Shown here: piece after piece, positions 34,108 to 42,116 of the stretch
Layout: every line of letters begins with the position of its first letter
Numbering within the stretch: the first letter of the stretch is position 1
Source of the DNA: Porphyrobacter sp.
GTDB taxonomy: Bacteria > Pseudomonadota > Alphaproteobacteria > Sphingomonadales > Sphingomonadaceae
NCBI GenBank assembly: GCA_027531395.1
Contig: JAPZRO010000001.1
Location: 480,377-544,376, forward strand
Length of the DNA: 64,000 nucleotides
Direction: 5' to 3'
Translations under genes and position numbers: made by a program
Notes under the pieces: model-generated
Databases searched by the model: none
The model's input: the letters and a program-made list of their open reading frames with translations, nothing else
What the model was told of the DNA's origin: nothing

Positions 34108-34875
34108 ATGCGGCTCTTTGCTTGCGCCCTGATTGCTGCCTTCCCACTGGCGCTCGCAGCCTGCGCCAGCCCGCGCCCCAAGGGGCCGCCGGTTGCGGTG
34201 ATCAACCGCGTGCTGGCAGGCGCTCCGGGCGCGGCTCAGCCGAGCACCATCGTCGCGGCCGAAATCGCCTTTGCCCGCGCCGCGCGCGAGCAGGGCCAGT
34301 GGACCGCCTTCAGGCAGTTCGCCGCCCCCGGCGCGCTGCTGCACGGGGCCAATGGCCCCTTCCCGATCGAGCCGTGGCTGGCGACCCAGACCGATCCGCC
34401 GCAGGCCGTGCAGTGGGAGCCGCGCGCGGTGGTGATCAGCTGCGACGGCGCGCTGGCGGTCAGCCAGGGCCGCTACCGCGATCCGGACGGCAAGGTCGGC
34501 AATTTCGTCACCGTCTGGGAACGGCAGGGCAATGGCGAATACCGCTACGTCTTCGACGCGGGCGGCGATGACGTGCCGCAGCCTCCGCCGAGGAAGCCGG
34601 TCGAGGGCGAGGGCGGGATCGTCGTCACCGCGATGGACGCGGTGCTCGGCATGGTCGCCTCCTGCCCGCGCGGCGGCGACGCGATCCCGCCGCCGCCCGC
34701 AATCCCGGTCGGCGAGGACGGCAAGACCGATGCCCGCCTGTCGCGCGACGGCACGCTGCGCTGGCGCTGGGAACACCGCACCGACGGCACGCGCTATGCC
34801 AAGGCTGAATATTTCTTCGAAGGCCGCTGGCTGACCGCCTTCGAGCAGAGCCTGCTGCCCACGGGGGCTGAGTGA
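34108..34875 (+). CDS. Lipoprotein with an NTF2-like domain
   Basis: A 255-residue protein with signal peptide and lipobox LAACAS (Cys at residue 19). The following region (AEIAFARAAREQGQWTAFRQFAAPGALL, then RYRDPDGKVGNFVTVWERQGNGEYRYVFD) has the helix-plus-beta layout of NTF2/DUF4440-like domains. The C-terminal part (RLSRDGTLRWRWEHRT) is not recognised. The stop shares one base with the marC start (TGATG). Confidence 0.78.
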   Translation: MRLFACALIAAFPLALAACASPRPKGPPVAVINRVLAGAPGAAQPSTIVAAEIAFARAAREQGQWTAFRQFAAPGALLHGANGPFPIEPWLATQTDPPQAVQWEPRAVVISCDGALAVSQGRYRDPDGKVGNFVTVWERQGNGEYRYVFDAGGDDVPQPPPRKPVEGEGGIVVTAMDAVLGMVASCPRGGDAIPPPPAIPVGEDGKTDARLSRDGTLRWRWEHRTDGTRYAKAEYFFEGRWLTAFEQSLLPTGAE

Positions 34876-35504
34876 TGGTGCTGACCGAATTGTTCCTGTC
34901 GGCCTTCGTCACCTTCTTCGTGGTGATCGACCCGCCCGGCTGCGCGCCGATCTATGCCGGGCTGACCAAGGGCGCGAGCGCGGCGCAGGCGCGCAACATG
35001 GCGCTCAGGGCGACCATGATCGCCTCGATCATCCTGCTGATCTTCGCGCTGTTCGGGCAGGAACTGCTGGGTGCGCTGCATATCGAGCTCAATTCCTTCC
35101 GCATCGCGGGCGGGCTGATGCTGTTCTTCATCGCCTTCGACATGGTGTTCGAAAAGCGCACCCAGCGCCGCGAAAGCCGCGCCGAGAAGATCGCCGCCAC
35201 GCCCGAGATCGAGGACGTTTCGGTGTTCCCGATGGCGATGCCGATGCTCGCCGGGCCGGGCGCGATCGCGGCGGTGATGCTGCTGATGAACGAGGCCAAC
35301 GGCCTGTCGGAATCGCTCGAAGTGCTGGCTGCGCTCGCCGCCGTGCTGGTCATCACCGCAGCCTCGCTGGTGGCGGCCGGACCGCTGATCCGGCTGCTGG
35401 GCGACAAGGTCGAAGCGGTCATCACCCGCCTGCTGGGCGTGCTGCTCGCGGCGCTCGCCGCGCAATATGTGATCGACGGGCTGAAGGGCAGCTTCGGGCT
35501 TTAG
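34875..35504 (+). CDS. MarC family integral membrane protein
   Basis: A 209-residue protein with six hydrophobic segments and the MarC signature FFVVIDPPGCAPIY near the N-terminus plus PMAMPMLAGPGAIA in the middle. MarC proteins look like small transporters, but no substrate is established and the early link to multiple antibiotic resistance was withdrawn. ATG 34875 overlaps the upstream stop by one base. Its TAG stop overlaps the TAA stop of the convergent hydrolase gene. Confidence 0.93.
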   Translation: MVLTELFLSAFVTFFVVIDPPGCAPIYAGLTKGASAAQARNMALRATMIASIILLIFALFGQELLGALHIELNSFRIAGGLMLFFIAFDMVFEKRTQRRESRAEKIAATPEIEDVSVFPMAMPMLAGPGAIAAVMLLMNEANGLSESLEVLAALAAVLVITAASLVAAGPLIRLLGDKVEAVITRLLGVLLAALAAQYVIDGLKGSFGL

Positions 35505-36391
35505 ACCCCGCGCGCGTGGGCGACGATCTCGCTCGCGACCCGCGGGATCAGCGGCTGCGGGATGTCGTGGCCCCAGCCGGGGATCGTCACCAGCCGCGCG
35601 CCGGAGATGTGCCGCGCGGTATCCTCGCCCGCTTCCAGCTTCACCAGCGGATCATCCTCGCCGTGCAGCACCAGCGTCGGGGTGCGCACCTGCGCGAGGC
35701 GCGCGCGGCGGCAGCCGTCATCGATGATCGCGGCGAGCTGGCGCTGCGGGCCGGCGGGATAGACCGATCGGCGGATATTGCGCAGCACCCGCTCGCGCTG
35801 CTGCTCGGGGTCGAAGGGGAAGCCCGGGCTGCCGATGTTCTTCGCGATGTTGAGCCCGTGGGCGACGAGGCTTTCCTCCTCCATGCTCGTGATCGGCGCG
35901 ATCAGCGCCTGCATCGCGTGCTTTTCCGCCGGGGGCAGCTTAGGGTTGCCGGTGGTCGACATGATCGAGGTCATACTCATCAGCCGCTCGGGGAAGTGCA
36001 CCGCCATCAGCTGCACGATCATCCCGCCCATCGAGGCGCCGACGACATGCGCGCGCTCGATATCCAGCGCGTCGAGCACGCCGATCCCGTCATGCGCCAT
36101 GTCGGTGAGGGTGTAGGGCACCTTGGCCGGAAAGCCGATCTTCTTACGCAGGATCTGGATCGGCAGGCTGGGGGCGCGGGCGCCCTCCATCTTCTGGCTG
36201 AGGCCGATGTCGCGGTTGTCGTAGCGGATCACGCGAAAGCCCTCGCCCACCAGCGCCTCGACAAATTCGTCCGGCCACAGCGTCATCTGCGCGCCGAGGC
36301 CCATCACCAGCAAGATCACGTCATGCGAAGGGTCGCCGTGATCCTCGTAGAAGATTTCGATGCCGGTGGTGGGCGTGGTGATGGTGGGCAT
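35501..36391 (-). CDS. Alpha/beta hydrolase
   Basis: A 296-residue alpha/beta-hydrolase-fold enzyme. The oxyanion region LLVMGLGAQM, the nucleophile elbow VGASMGGMI (Ser near residue 114), the acid strand LVLHGEDDPLV and the catalytic His in PGWGHDIP are all in order. Substrate unknown; the group includes esterases and lactonases. Start ATG 36391; the longer open frame upstream lies over the next gene. It is 31 bp downstream of the GumN-like gene in the same direction, so possibly one operon. Confidence 0.92.
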   Translation of the reverse strand: MPTITTPTTGIEIFYEDHGDPSHDVILLVMGLGAQMTLWPDEFVEALVGEGFRVIRYDNRDIGLSQKMEGARAPSLPIQILRKKIGFPAKVPYTLTDMAHDGIGVLDALDIERAHVVGASMGGMIVQLMAVHFPERLMSMTSIMSTTGNPKLPPAEKHAMQALIAPITSMEEESLVAHGLNIAKNIGSPGFPFDPEQQRERVLRNIRRSVYPAGPQRQLAAIIDDGCRRARLAQVRTPTLVLHGEDDPLVKLEAGEDTARHISGARLVTIPGWGHDIPQPLIPRVASEIVAHARGV

Positions 36392-36422
36392 GGTCGCGCT
36401 GATCCTCTCAGGCCCGCGCCGG

Positions 36423-37346
36423 TCACTTCCACGCGGGTCCGGCGATATCGAAGCCGCGTCCGTCCAATTGGTCAAGCACCCCGCCGCGTTCCGCCAACAC
36501 CCTGAGCGGCACGACCGCGAGCGTGGTGCCCTTGGCGGTGCTGGCCTCGGCGATGCGTTCGACCCAGATGGTCCTGAGTTCGCTGCCCAAAGTCTCGTCC
36601 GCCCAGGGCCAGCACTGGCCGAGCGCACCCTCCAGCGGGTTCGCCATCACGGCGGGGATATCGTAGCGCCGCCAGTCGCTCCCACGCTGTTCGACGATGT
36701 CGGGGCCGGCCTCGACCGCATCCATCGCAGCGCCGAGGCAGGGGATATGGACCTGCGGCTCGGCCTCGGCGAGGTTGTCGATGATATCCTCGCCGCGCAG
36801 GGTGGCTGCGCGGGTGATGGGGACATCGGCCTTCTCGGCGGCGTCCTTGACCACGTCGGAGGCGTCGTCGGCGGTGTCGCGGTTGAAGCGCAGCTCCTTG
36901 CGCAGCATCTGGAACGAAGTGAGCAGGAAGGACTGGCGGGCGTAGTCCTCCTCGTGCGCGGCCCCGAGCCTTTCGAGCCGCGCCCACTGGTCGGGCGCGA
37001 GGTAGTCGCTGGCGACGCTGTCATCGGGCAGCTTGGTGAACTTGCTGCCCGAGAACATGATGCGGAAGATATCGCCCGGCGAAATCTTGGGCCGCGCGCC
37101 GAGGATCACGCGGTCAGCCGCGGCGGTCGCCTCCTTGAGGCGGTCGGGCTGCCACGGGGTGGTCTTGGGGATCGCCCGGATCTCCCCGACAAGGATGATC
37201 GTGCCGGAGGGGGTATCGATCGTCCACATCGGCGCGCCGGAGCGCTGGGCGGTGACGACGATGGAATTCTCTGACGGGGCGGGGTCCTGCGCGGCGAGGG
37301 GGGTGGCGAGCGCGGCAAGGAAAAGAAATCCGGGAATTCTCGTCAT
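36423..37346 (-). CDS. TraB/GumN-family protein with a degenerate GTxH motif
   Basis: A 307-residue secreted protein (signal peptide about 1-19, ending LAAQD) of the TraB/GumN fold: MWTIDTPSGTIILVGEIRAIPK is the family opening and VVPLRVLAERGGVLDQLDGRGF the family ending. In active-looking members the first block reads G-T-x-H; here it is GEIR, so the key His is missing. TraB-like proteins are proposed metalloproteases, so this may be a non-catalytic member. Confidence 0.78.
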   Translation of the reverse strand: MTRIPGFLFLAALATPLAAQDPAPSENSIVVTAQRSGAPMWTIDTPSGTIILVGEIRAIPKTTPWQPDRLKEATAAADRVILGARPKISPGDIFRIMFSGSKFTKLPDDSVASDYLAPDQWARLERLGAAHEEDYARQSFLLTSFQMLRKELRFNRDTADDASDVVKDAAEKADVPITRAATLRGEDIIDNLAEAEPQVHIPCLGAAMDAVEAGPDIVEQRGSDWRRYDIPAVMANPLEGALGQCWPWADETLGSELRTIWVERIAEASTAKGTTLAVVPLRVLAERGGVLDQLDGRGFDIAGPAWK

Positions 37347-37429
37347 CGGTGCGTCCCTTGGAGGATATGCCAGCGCGCCTGGCTAGGCCGCTTTAGATGA
37401 ACCGCTACCGAACCCGACTGTTCCGGGTC

Positions 37430-39013
37430 TCAAGGCACCAGCACCGTATCCTTGGCCTCGTCCGCCAGCGCCGGATAATCCAGCGTATAGTGCAGCCCGC
37501 GGCTCTCTTTCCGCCGAAGCGCTGATTGCACGATCAGCTCGGCGGCCTGGAGCAGGTTGCGCAGCTCGATCAGGTCGGTCGTGACCCGGAACGCGCCGTA
37601 ATAATCCTCGACCTCGCGCTTCAGCAGTTCGATCCGGCTCGCCGCGCGCTCCAGCCGCTTGGTGGTGCGCACGATGCCGACATAGTTCCACATGAAGCGG
37701 CGGATTTCGGTCCAGTTCTGCTTGATGACGACTTCCTCGTCCGAGTCGGTCACGCGGCTTTCGTCCCACGGCAGGATCGCAGGCGGAGCCTCCAGCGTGT
37801 CCCAGCGCGCGAGGATGTCCTGCGCCGCCGCCTCGCCGAACACGAAGCATTCGAGCAAGCTATTGGACGCCAGCCGGTTCGCGCCGTGGAGGCCGCTTTC
37901 GGTGCATTCGCCCGCCGCCCACAGCCCCGGCACATCGGTGCGCGCGTCGAGGCCGACCACCACCCCGCCGCAGGTGTAGTGCTGCGCGGGGACGACCGGG
38001 ATCGGTGCTTTCGTCATGTCGATCCCGAGGCCCATCAGCTTCTCGTAGATGGTCGGGAAGTGGCCCTTCACGAAGTCCGGGTCTTCATGGCTGATGTCGA
38101 GATGGACATAATCGAGGCCGAAGCGCTTGATCTCGGCGTCGATTGCGCGGGCGACCACGTCACGAGGCGCGAGCTCCATTCGCTCCTTGTCGTAGAACGC
38201 CATGAACCGCTTGCCAGTGCGCGGGTTGATCAGCCGCCCGCCCTCGCCGCGCACCGCCTCGGTGATGAGGAAGTTCTTGACCTCGAGATGGTAGAGGCAG
38301 GTCGGGTGGAACTGCATCATCTCCATGTTGGAGACGCGCGCGCCCGCCCGCCATGCCATCGCGATCCCGTCCCCCGTCGCGCCGCGCGGGGCGGTGGAGA
38401 ACTGGTAGACGCGCCCCGCGCCGCCGGTGGCGAGGATGGTGGCACGGGCGACATGGCGTTCGACCCGGCCGGTGGCCTCGTCGAGCGCATAGACCCCCCA
38501 CACGCGGCCAGCGGCAGAGAAGTGCTCGCGGTGGCGATCGGTGATGAAGTCGATGCAGGTGCGCCCCGGCAGCAGGGTGATGTTGGGATTGGCCTCGGCG
38601 GCCTTGAGCAGCGCCGATTGCACCGCCCAGCCGGTCGCGTCGTCGACATGGACGATCCGGCGGTGCGAATGGCCGCCCTCGCGGGTGAGGTGGAGCGCGT
38701 CGGCGTCGCGGTTGAACGGCACGCCCAATTCGCACAGCCGGTCGATCGAGGCGGGCGCGCGTTCGATCACGAACTCCACCGTCTCGCGATCGTTCAGCCC
38801 CGCGCCCGCCACCATCGTGTCGCGAATGTGATCGTCGAAGGTGTCGCCCGCATCGAGCACCGCGGCGATCCCGCCCTGCGCCCAGGCGGTCGATCCGCCG
38901 GTCAGCGAGCCCTTGGCCAGCACCAGCACCTTGCGCGTTTCGGCCAGCGCCAGCGCCGCGGTCAGCCCCGCCGCGCCCGAGCCGATGACCAGCACGTCAT
39001 GCGCCTCAGCCAT
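37430..39013 (-). CDS. nadB: L-aspartate oxidase
   Basis: A 527-residue FAD enzyme oxidising aspartate to iminoaspartate for NAD synthesis. Features: FAD loop VLVIGSGAAGLTAA, AWAQGGIAAVL, LTREGGHSHRRIVH, EAVRGEGG, PAQHYTCGGV and SGLHGANRLASNSLLE, all characteristic of NadB rather than SdhA. Start ATG 39013 has AGAGGA about 6 nt upstream, better than ATG 39031. nadA and nadC are not in the window. Confidence 0.95.
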   Translation of the reverse strand: MAEAHDVLVIGSGAAGLTAALALAETRKVLVLAKGSLTGGSTAWAQGGIAAVLDAGDTFDDHIRDTMVAGAGLNDRETVEFVIERAPASIDRLCELGVPFNRDADALHLTREGGHSHRRIVHVDDATGWAVQSALLKAAEANPNITLLPGRTCIDFITDRHREHFSAAGRVWGVYALDEATGRVERHVARATILATGGAGRVYQFSTAPRGATGDGIAMAWRAGARVSNMEMMQFHPTCLYHLEVKNFLITEAVRGEGGRLINPRTGKRFMAFYDKERMELAPRDVVARAIDAEIKRFGLDYVHLDISHEDPDFVKGHFPTIYEKLMGLGIDMTKAPIPVVPAQHYTCGGVVVGLDARTDVPGLWAAGECTESGLHGANRLASNSLLECFVFGEAAAQDILARWDTLEAPPAILPWDESRVTDSDEEVVIKQNWTEIRRFMWNYVGIVRTTKRLERAASRIELLKREVEDYYGAFRVTTDLIELRNLLQAAELIVQSALRRKESRGLHYTLDYPALADEAKDTVLVP

Positions 39014-39283
39014 TGCATCCTCTCTCGCCATCCTCGCGACATGACGCGCATTTCCGCGCACGGCAAGCGCGATGCAATGTCACACGGGCTTAACCGAACG
39101 AACCCATCCTTTTGACTTATAGCTTTCCCCCTTGTGGCGGTGCATCGAAGGTGTGCTCCGCAAGCAACGGGAGCTCCGGCGTAGGCGGGACTTCCAAGGT
39201 CGCGCCAATGCCGCCGCATACCGCGTGGACCTTCGGACCGGGACTTTCTCTCAATGTCATGCATCTCGACTATAGGGTGCACC

Positions 39284-39412
39284 ATGGATCGGCACGCGCC
39301 GCTGCGGCGCAAGGTCACGTGGGATGGCAGGCAGTATAGCGGCCACTGCCGCCATTGCGGCGAGCCGATCATCCGAATCGCCCGCCGCAGGTGGCGCCGG
39401 CGCGAGGATTGA
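39284..39412 (+). CDS. 42-residue basic protein with a CxxC zinc-binding motif
   Basis: ATG 39284 to TGA 39412. The protein contains YSGHCRHCGEPIIRI, a C-x-x-C knuckle with a preceding His, followed by a strongly basic tail (RRRWRRRED). The compact Cys/His pattern and codon use suggest a real gene; short proteins of this build occur in sphingomonads. It ends 1 bp before the convergent ABC ATPase gene. Function unknown; RNA or ribosome binding is a guess from charge. Confidence 0.6.
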   Translation: MDRHAPLRRKVTWDGRQYSGHCRHCGEPIIRIARRRWRRRED

Positions 39413-40366
39413 TCAGGCGCTTTCCGCCGTCAGCTGCACGAAGACGTCTTCCAGATCGGCCTCGCGGGTGGTGACATCCTCGATGGTGAGGCCCTGTTCT
39501 TGCAGGATCGCCAGCACCTGACCGGCACTGAGGCGGTCCTTGTCATAGGTCACCTCGACCCCGCGCGCGCCGTCCCACTGCACCTTGACGAAGGCCTCGT
39601 GCGCCGGGGCAACGGCGAGATCGCTGGCGGCAGTGACCGCGACGATCTTCTCGCGCGCCATGTCCACCAGTTCGCGGGTCGGCTTGTTGGCGATCATCTT
39701 GCCGTGGTTGATGATCGCGATGCGGTCGCACAATTCCTCGGCCTCTTCGAGGTAGTGGGTGGTGAGCACCACGGTCACGCCCTCGCGGTTGAGTTCGCTC
39801 ACCAGTTCCCACAGCTGTCGCCTGAGATCGACATCGACGCCCGCGGTGGGCTCGTCGAGCACAAGGATCGGCGGCGAATGCACCATCGCCTTGGCGACCA
39901 GCAGCCGCCGCTTCATCCCGCCCGAGAGGGTGCGGGCATAGGCATTGCGCTTGTCCGCCAGCCGCACCGCCTCCAGCAGCGCCTCGGAGCGCCGGAGCGC
40001 GGCGGGGATGCCGTAGAAGCCGGCCTGGTTCTCGAGCACCTCGAAGGGGGTGAAGAAAGGATCGAAGACGATCTCCTGCGGGACGATGCCGATCGAGCGG
40101 CTGGCGTTGCGCCGGTCGCGGTCGATGTCGAAACCCCAGATCTCGGCGGTGCCCGAGGTCTTGTTGACCAGCCCTGCGAGGATGTTGATCAGTGTCGACT
40201 TGCCCGCGCCATTGGGGCCGAGCAGGCCGAAGATAGAACCTTCGGGCACTTCGAAGCTCACCCCGCCGAGCGCCAGCTTGCCCTCGGTCACGGTGCCCTT
40301 CGCGCCCTTGGCAGGGGCATAGCGTTTGACGAGGTTGTCGATGCGGATGGCGGGTTCGGCTGGCAT
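39413..40366 (-). CDS. ABC transporter ATP-binding protein (ABC-2 type)
   Basis: A 317-residue ATPase with Walker A GPNGAGKST, Q-loop IVPQE, signature LSGGMKRRL, Walker B ILVLDEPTAG and H-loop LTTHY. The about 75-residue C-terminal extension and the early DRDRRNASRSIGIVPQE segment fit the CcmA/NatA-like exporters with an ABC-2 permease. No permease gene is adjacent in this window, so the partner must be elsewhere. Start ATG 40366 is chosen; a GTG at 40393 is also in frame. Confidence 0.92.
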   Translation of the reverse strand: MPAEPAIRIDNLVKRYAPAKGAKGTVTEGKLALGGVSFEVPEGSIFGLLGPNGAGKSTLINILAGLVNKTSGTAEIWGFDIDRDRRNASRSIGIVPQEIVFDPFFTPFEVLENQAGFYGIPAALRRSEALLEAVRLADKRNAYARTLSGGMKRRLLVAKAMVHSPPILVLDEPTAGVDVDLRRQLWELVSELNREGVTVVLTTHYLEEAEELCDRIAIINHGKMIANKPTRELVDMAREKIVAVTAASDLAVAPAHEAFVKVQWDGARGVEVTYDKDRLSAGQVLAILQEQGLTIEDVTTREADLEDVFVQLTAESA

Positions 40367-40421
40367 GGCCTTGGCCCTAATCCCTGTGGGCACGGCGGGG
40401 CAACCGTAATCCTTCGCCGCG

Positions 40422-40568
40422 CTTTCCTACCGGCGGCGGCAGTGGCAGATTGGCGGGCATGATGCACCGCCAACGCCCTCGTCTCCTGCAAGCCCTGCCT
40501 GCCTCAACGCCCCGTGGTTCGGGCGGGCCGGTTTTTCTGCTTCAGGACAGTGTCTCATGTGTCTCCTA
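40422..40568 (+). promoter_or_regulatory. Intergenic element copy 3: CTTTCCTACCG block and TGTC repeats
   Basis: CTTTCCTACCG (40422-40432), 12 nt, GCAGA (40445-40449), ATG (40459), then GGACAGTGTC (40545-40554) with tandem 9-bp units TGTCTCATG and TGTCTCCTA (40551, 40560). The reading frame from ATG 40459 (64 codons) places GAC-AGT-GTC-TCA-TGT-GTC-TCC in the same codon phase as copies 1 and 2, and its TGA overlaps the ATG of the next gene (ATGA, 40647-40650). GTGTCCGTCCGC is not present in this copy. Confidence 0.5.
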
Positions 40569-40650
40569 CAGGCGCGAAGCTGAACGGGGGTCGGCGTTGC
40601 CAAAGGCGATTGAACTGGCGCGCCGCGCCCTGTATCGGCAGGCACCATGA
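40459..40650 (+). CDS. Possible 63-residue leader ORF coupled to the zinc-finger gene
   Basis: ATG 40459 (or 40462) to TGA 40650, overlapping the next ATG by 4 bp. The peptide is Arg/Leu/Ala rich without recognisable domain, and contains DSVSCVS, matching DTVSPLS and DRVSALS in the corresponding frames at 16337 and 29384. Shine-Dalgarno support is weak (GGCGGG directly before ATG). It may be a translated leader or an accident of GC-rich sequence over a DNA element. Confidence 0.35.
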   Translation: MMHRQRPRLLQALPASTPRGSGGPVFLLQDSVSCVSYRREAERGSALPKAIELARRALYRQAP

Positions 40651-40907
40651 GCATTGCCCCTCCCGAAGTCCTGCTGGTCGATACGCGGCGCGTGAGCTGC
40701 GACGGTGCCAGCGGCATCCGCGGCGGCGCGGGCTATCGCCCGGCCGCGCTTGGCCACCCGCGCGTGTTCCTCGAAATCGACGAGCACGGCTATGTCGATT
40801 GCGGCTATTGCGACCGGCGCTTCGTGCTGCGCGGTGGCCCGGCCGACGGTGCGGATCAGGCCGCCCTGCCCGACATCGCGGCGGGTGCGAGCCCGGCGCG
40901 GGGCTGA
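40647..40907 (+). CDS. Zinc-finger domain protein (zf-CHCC, NDUFS6-like)
   Basis: An 86-residue protein with the zf-CHCC pattern: a Cys early (RRVSCDG), LGHPRVFLEIDEHGYVDCGYCDRRFVL with His and the C-x-x-C pair, as in the zinc-binding accessory subunit of complex I (NDUFS6) and short alphaproteobacterial homologues. A role in respiratory complex I or iron-sulfur metabolism is likely from the family. Confidence 0.88.
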   Translation: MSIAPPEVLLVDTRRVSCDGASGIRGGAGYRPAALGHPRVFLEIDEHGYVDCGYCDRRFVLRGGPADGADQAALPDIAAGASPARG

Positions 40908-40977
40908 TCCCGCCGCTCAGCGCCGGTTAAGGCTGGCTGTGGCATGGCGGCATCACACTGATGACGGAGATTTGCCC

Positions 40978-41457
40978 GTGTCCCACCTGTCTGCCCCCTC
41001 CCGCCCCGTGATGGCCGGCCTTGCAGCGGCCGTCGCGCTTGCCTTTGCCCTGCCCGCGATGGCGCAGGATCAGGGTGAGCCGGATGTCGAAACCAAGACC
41101 GAGGCCGAAGCCGCGCCCATGACCAAGGGCGAGAAGCGCCTCGCCAAGCTGCTCGAAGGCCGCGTCGCCGGTGAGCCGGTGCGCTGCATCCGGACCTTCC
41201 CGAACCAGCCGATGCAGACGATCGAGAAGACGGCCTATGTCTATGGCCGGGGCGACACGATCTATGTCCAGCGCACCCGCAACCCCGGCGATATCGACGA
41301 GGGCGACGCACTGGTGACGCAGCGGTTCAGCGCCAGCGAGCTGTGCAAGCTTGACCAGATGACCACGGTCGACCGGGTGCTGGGCTTCTTCACCGGCGCG
41401 GTGTTCTTCGAGGACTTCGTGCCCTACACCCGCGTGAAGGACGACAAGGCCGGCTAA
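40978..41457 (+). CDS. Exported protein of unknown function
   Basis: A 159-residue protein with a signal peptide (about 1-30, core MAGLAAAVALAFALPAMAQ). The start is GTG 40978 with GGAG 8 nt upstream, which supplies the basic N-region; starting at the internal ATG would shorten it. The mature part has an acidic linker, then PVRCIRTFPNQPMQTIEKTAYVYG and ELCKLD with two Cys that may pair. I do not recognise the family. Confidence 0.75.
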   Translation: MSHLSAPSRPVMAGLAAAVALAFALPAMAQDQGEPDVETKTEAEAAPMTKGEKRLAKLLEGRVAGEPVRCIRTFPNQPMQTIEKTAYVYGRGDTIYVQRTRNPGDIDEGDALVTQRFSASELCKLDQMTTVDRVLGFFTGAVFFEDFVPYTRVKDDKAG

Positions 41458-41469
41458 AGCGGCATCCGC

Positions 41470-41967
41470 TCACACCGGATCGGGGAGCGCGAGCGGAGCG
41501 TCCTGCGCCTGACACGCGCCGCTGTCCGGACAGGCCAGCCGGGCCGTCCCGGGGCAGGTCGGCTGGCCGCTCAGCCCGATGAAGCGGCATCCCGTGCCCG
41601 GCGCAGCACCGGTCAGCACGATCAGCGCATCCTCGCAAGGGACATCGCCGAGGATGCGTTCGTCGCGGCGAATGGCGCTGGCTTCGGCATGGAGTTCGGC
41701 GAGCGCGAAAGGCCGGGCCAGCGCAGCGCGGCGTTCCTCCAGCGCGCGCTGCTGGCACGGCGCGGGGGCAACCGCGGCGCGTGGTGGCACCACGGCGAGC
41801 GACCGCTCCACCGCCGATCCGTCGGCTGGCGGAAGTGCGGTGCTGGTGCCGCGATCAGGCGGTTCCTTACCCGCCAGCGGGCCATGCGCACGGCCTATTG
41901 CCCAGCTGGCAACGGCAATCAGACCGGCGAGCCCCCCCAAGGCGGCCGGATCAACAAGCAGTATCAT
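41470..41967 (-). CDS. Membrane-anchored Cys-containing protein, unknown function
   Basis: A 165-residue protein with one N-terminal hydrophobic helix (ILLVDPAALGGLAGLIAVASWAI), a Pro/Ala linker, an Ala/Arg/Glu helix and a C-terminal region with six Cys (APCQQ, VPCED, GTGCRF, PTCPG, LACPD, GACQA). The start ATG 41967 has GGAGG 5 nt upstream, preferred over the longer frame. It is convergent with the previous exported gene (12 bp apart). The evenly spaced Cys suggest disulfides outside the cytoplasm. Confidence 0.65.
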   Translation of the reverse strand: MILLVDPAALGGLAGLIAVASWAIGRAHGPLAGKEPPDRGTSTALPPADGSAVERSLAVVPPRAAVAPAPCQQRALEERRAALARPFALAELHAEASAIRRDERILGDVPCEDALIVLTGAAPGTGCRFIGLSGQPTCPGTARLACPDSGACQAQDAPLALPDPV

Positions 41968-42116
41968 CACGTCCTCCGCCTGACGCGCTGCCACCGGGCC
42001 TCCCGTCGCCCGCTGACAGCCCTGCGAATCGCCTTGCCCGAATCTCCGGGCGAGGCGTCCTTGCGGAAAATCATGACTCACTCCCGCGGCGGCGGGAATG
42101 CGGGTGGATACCTAGA

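Noticed and set aside
39112..39339. 75-codon plus-strand frame upstream of the CxxC micro-protein
   Set aside because: It overlaps the better supported 39284-39412 gene in another frame and shows no conserved pattern.
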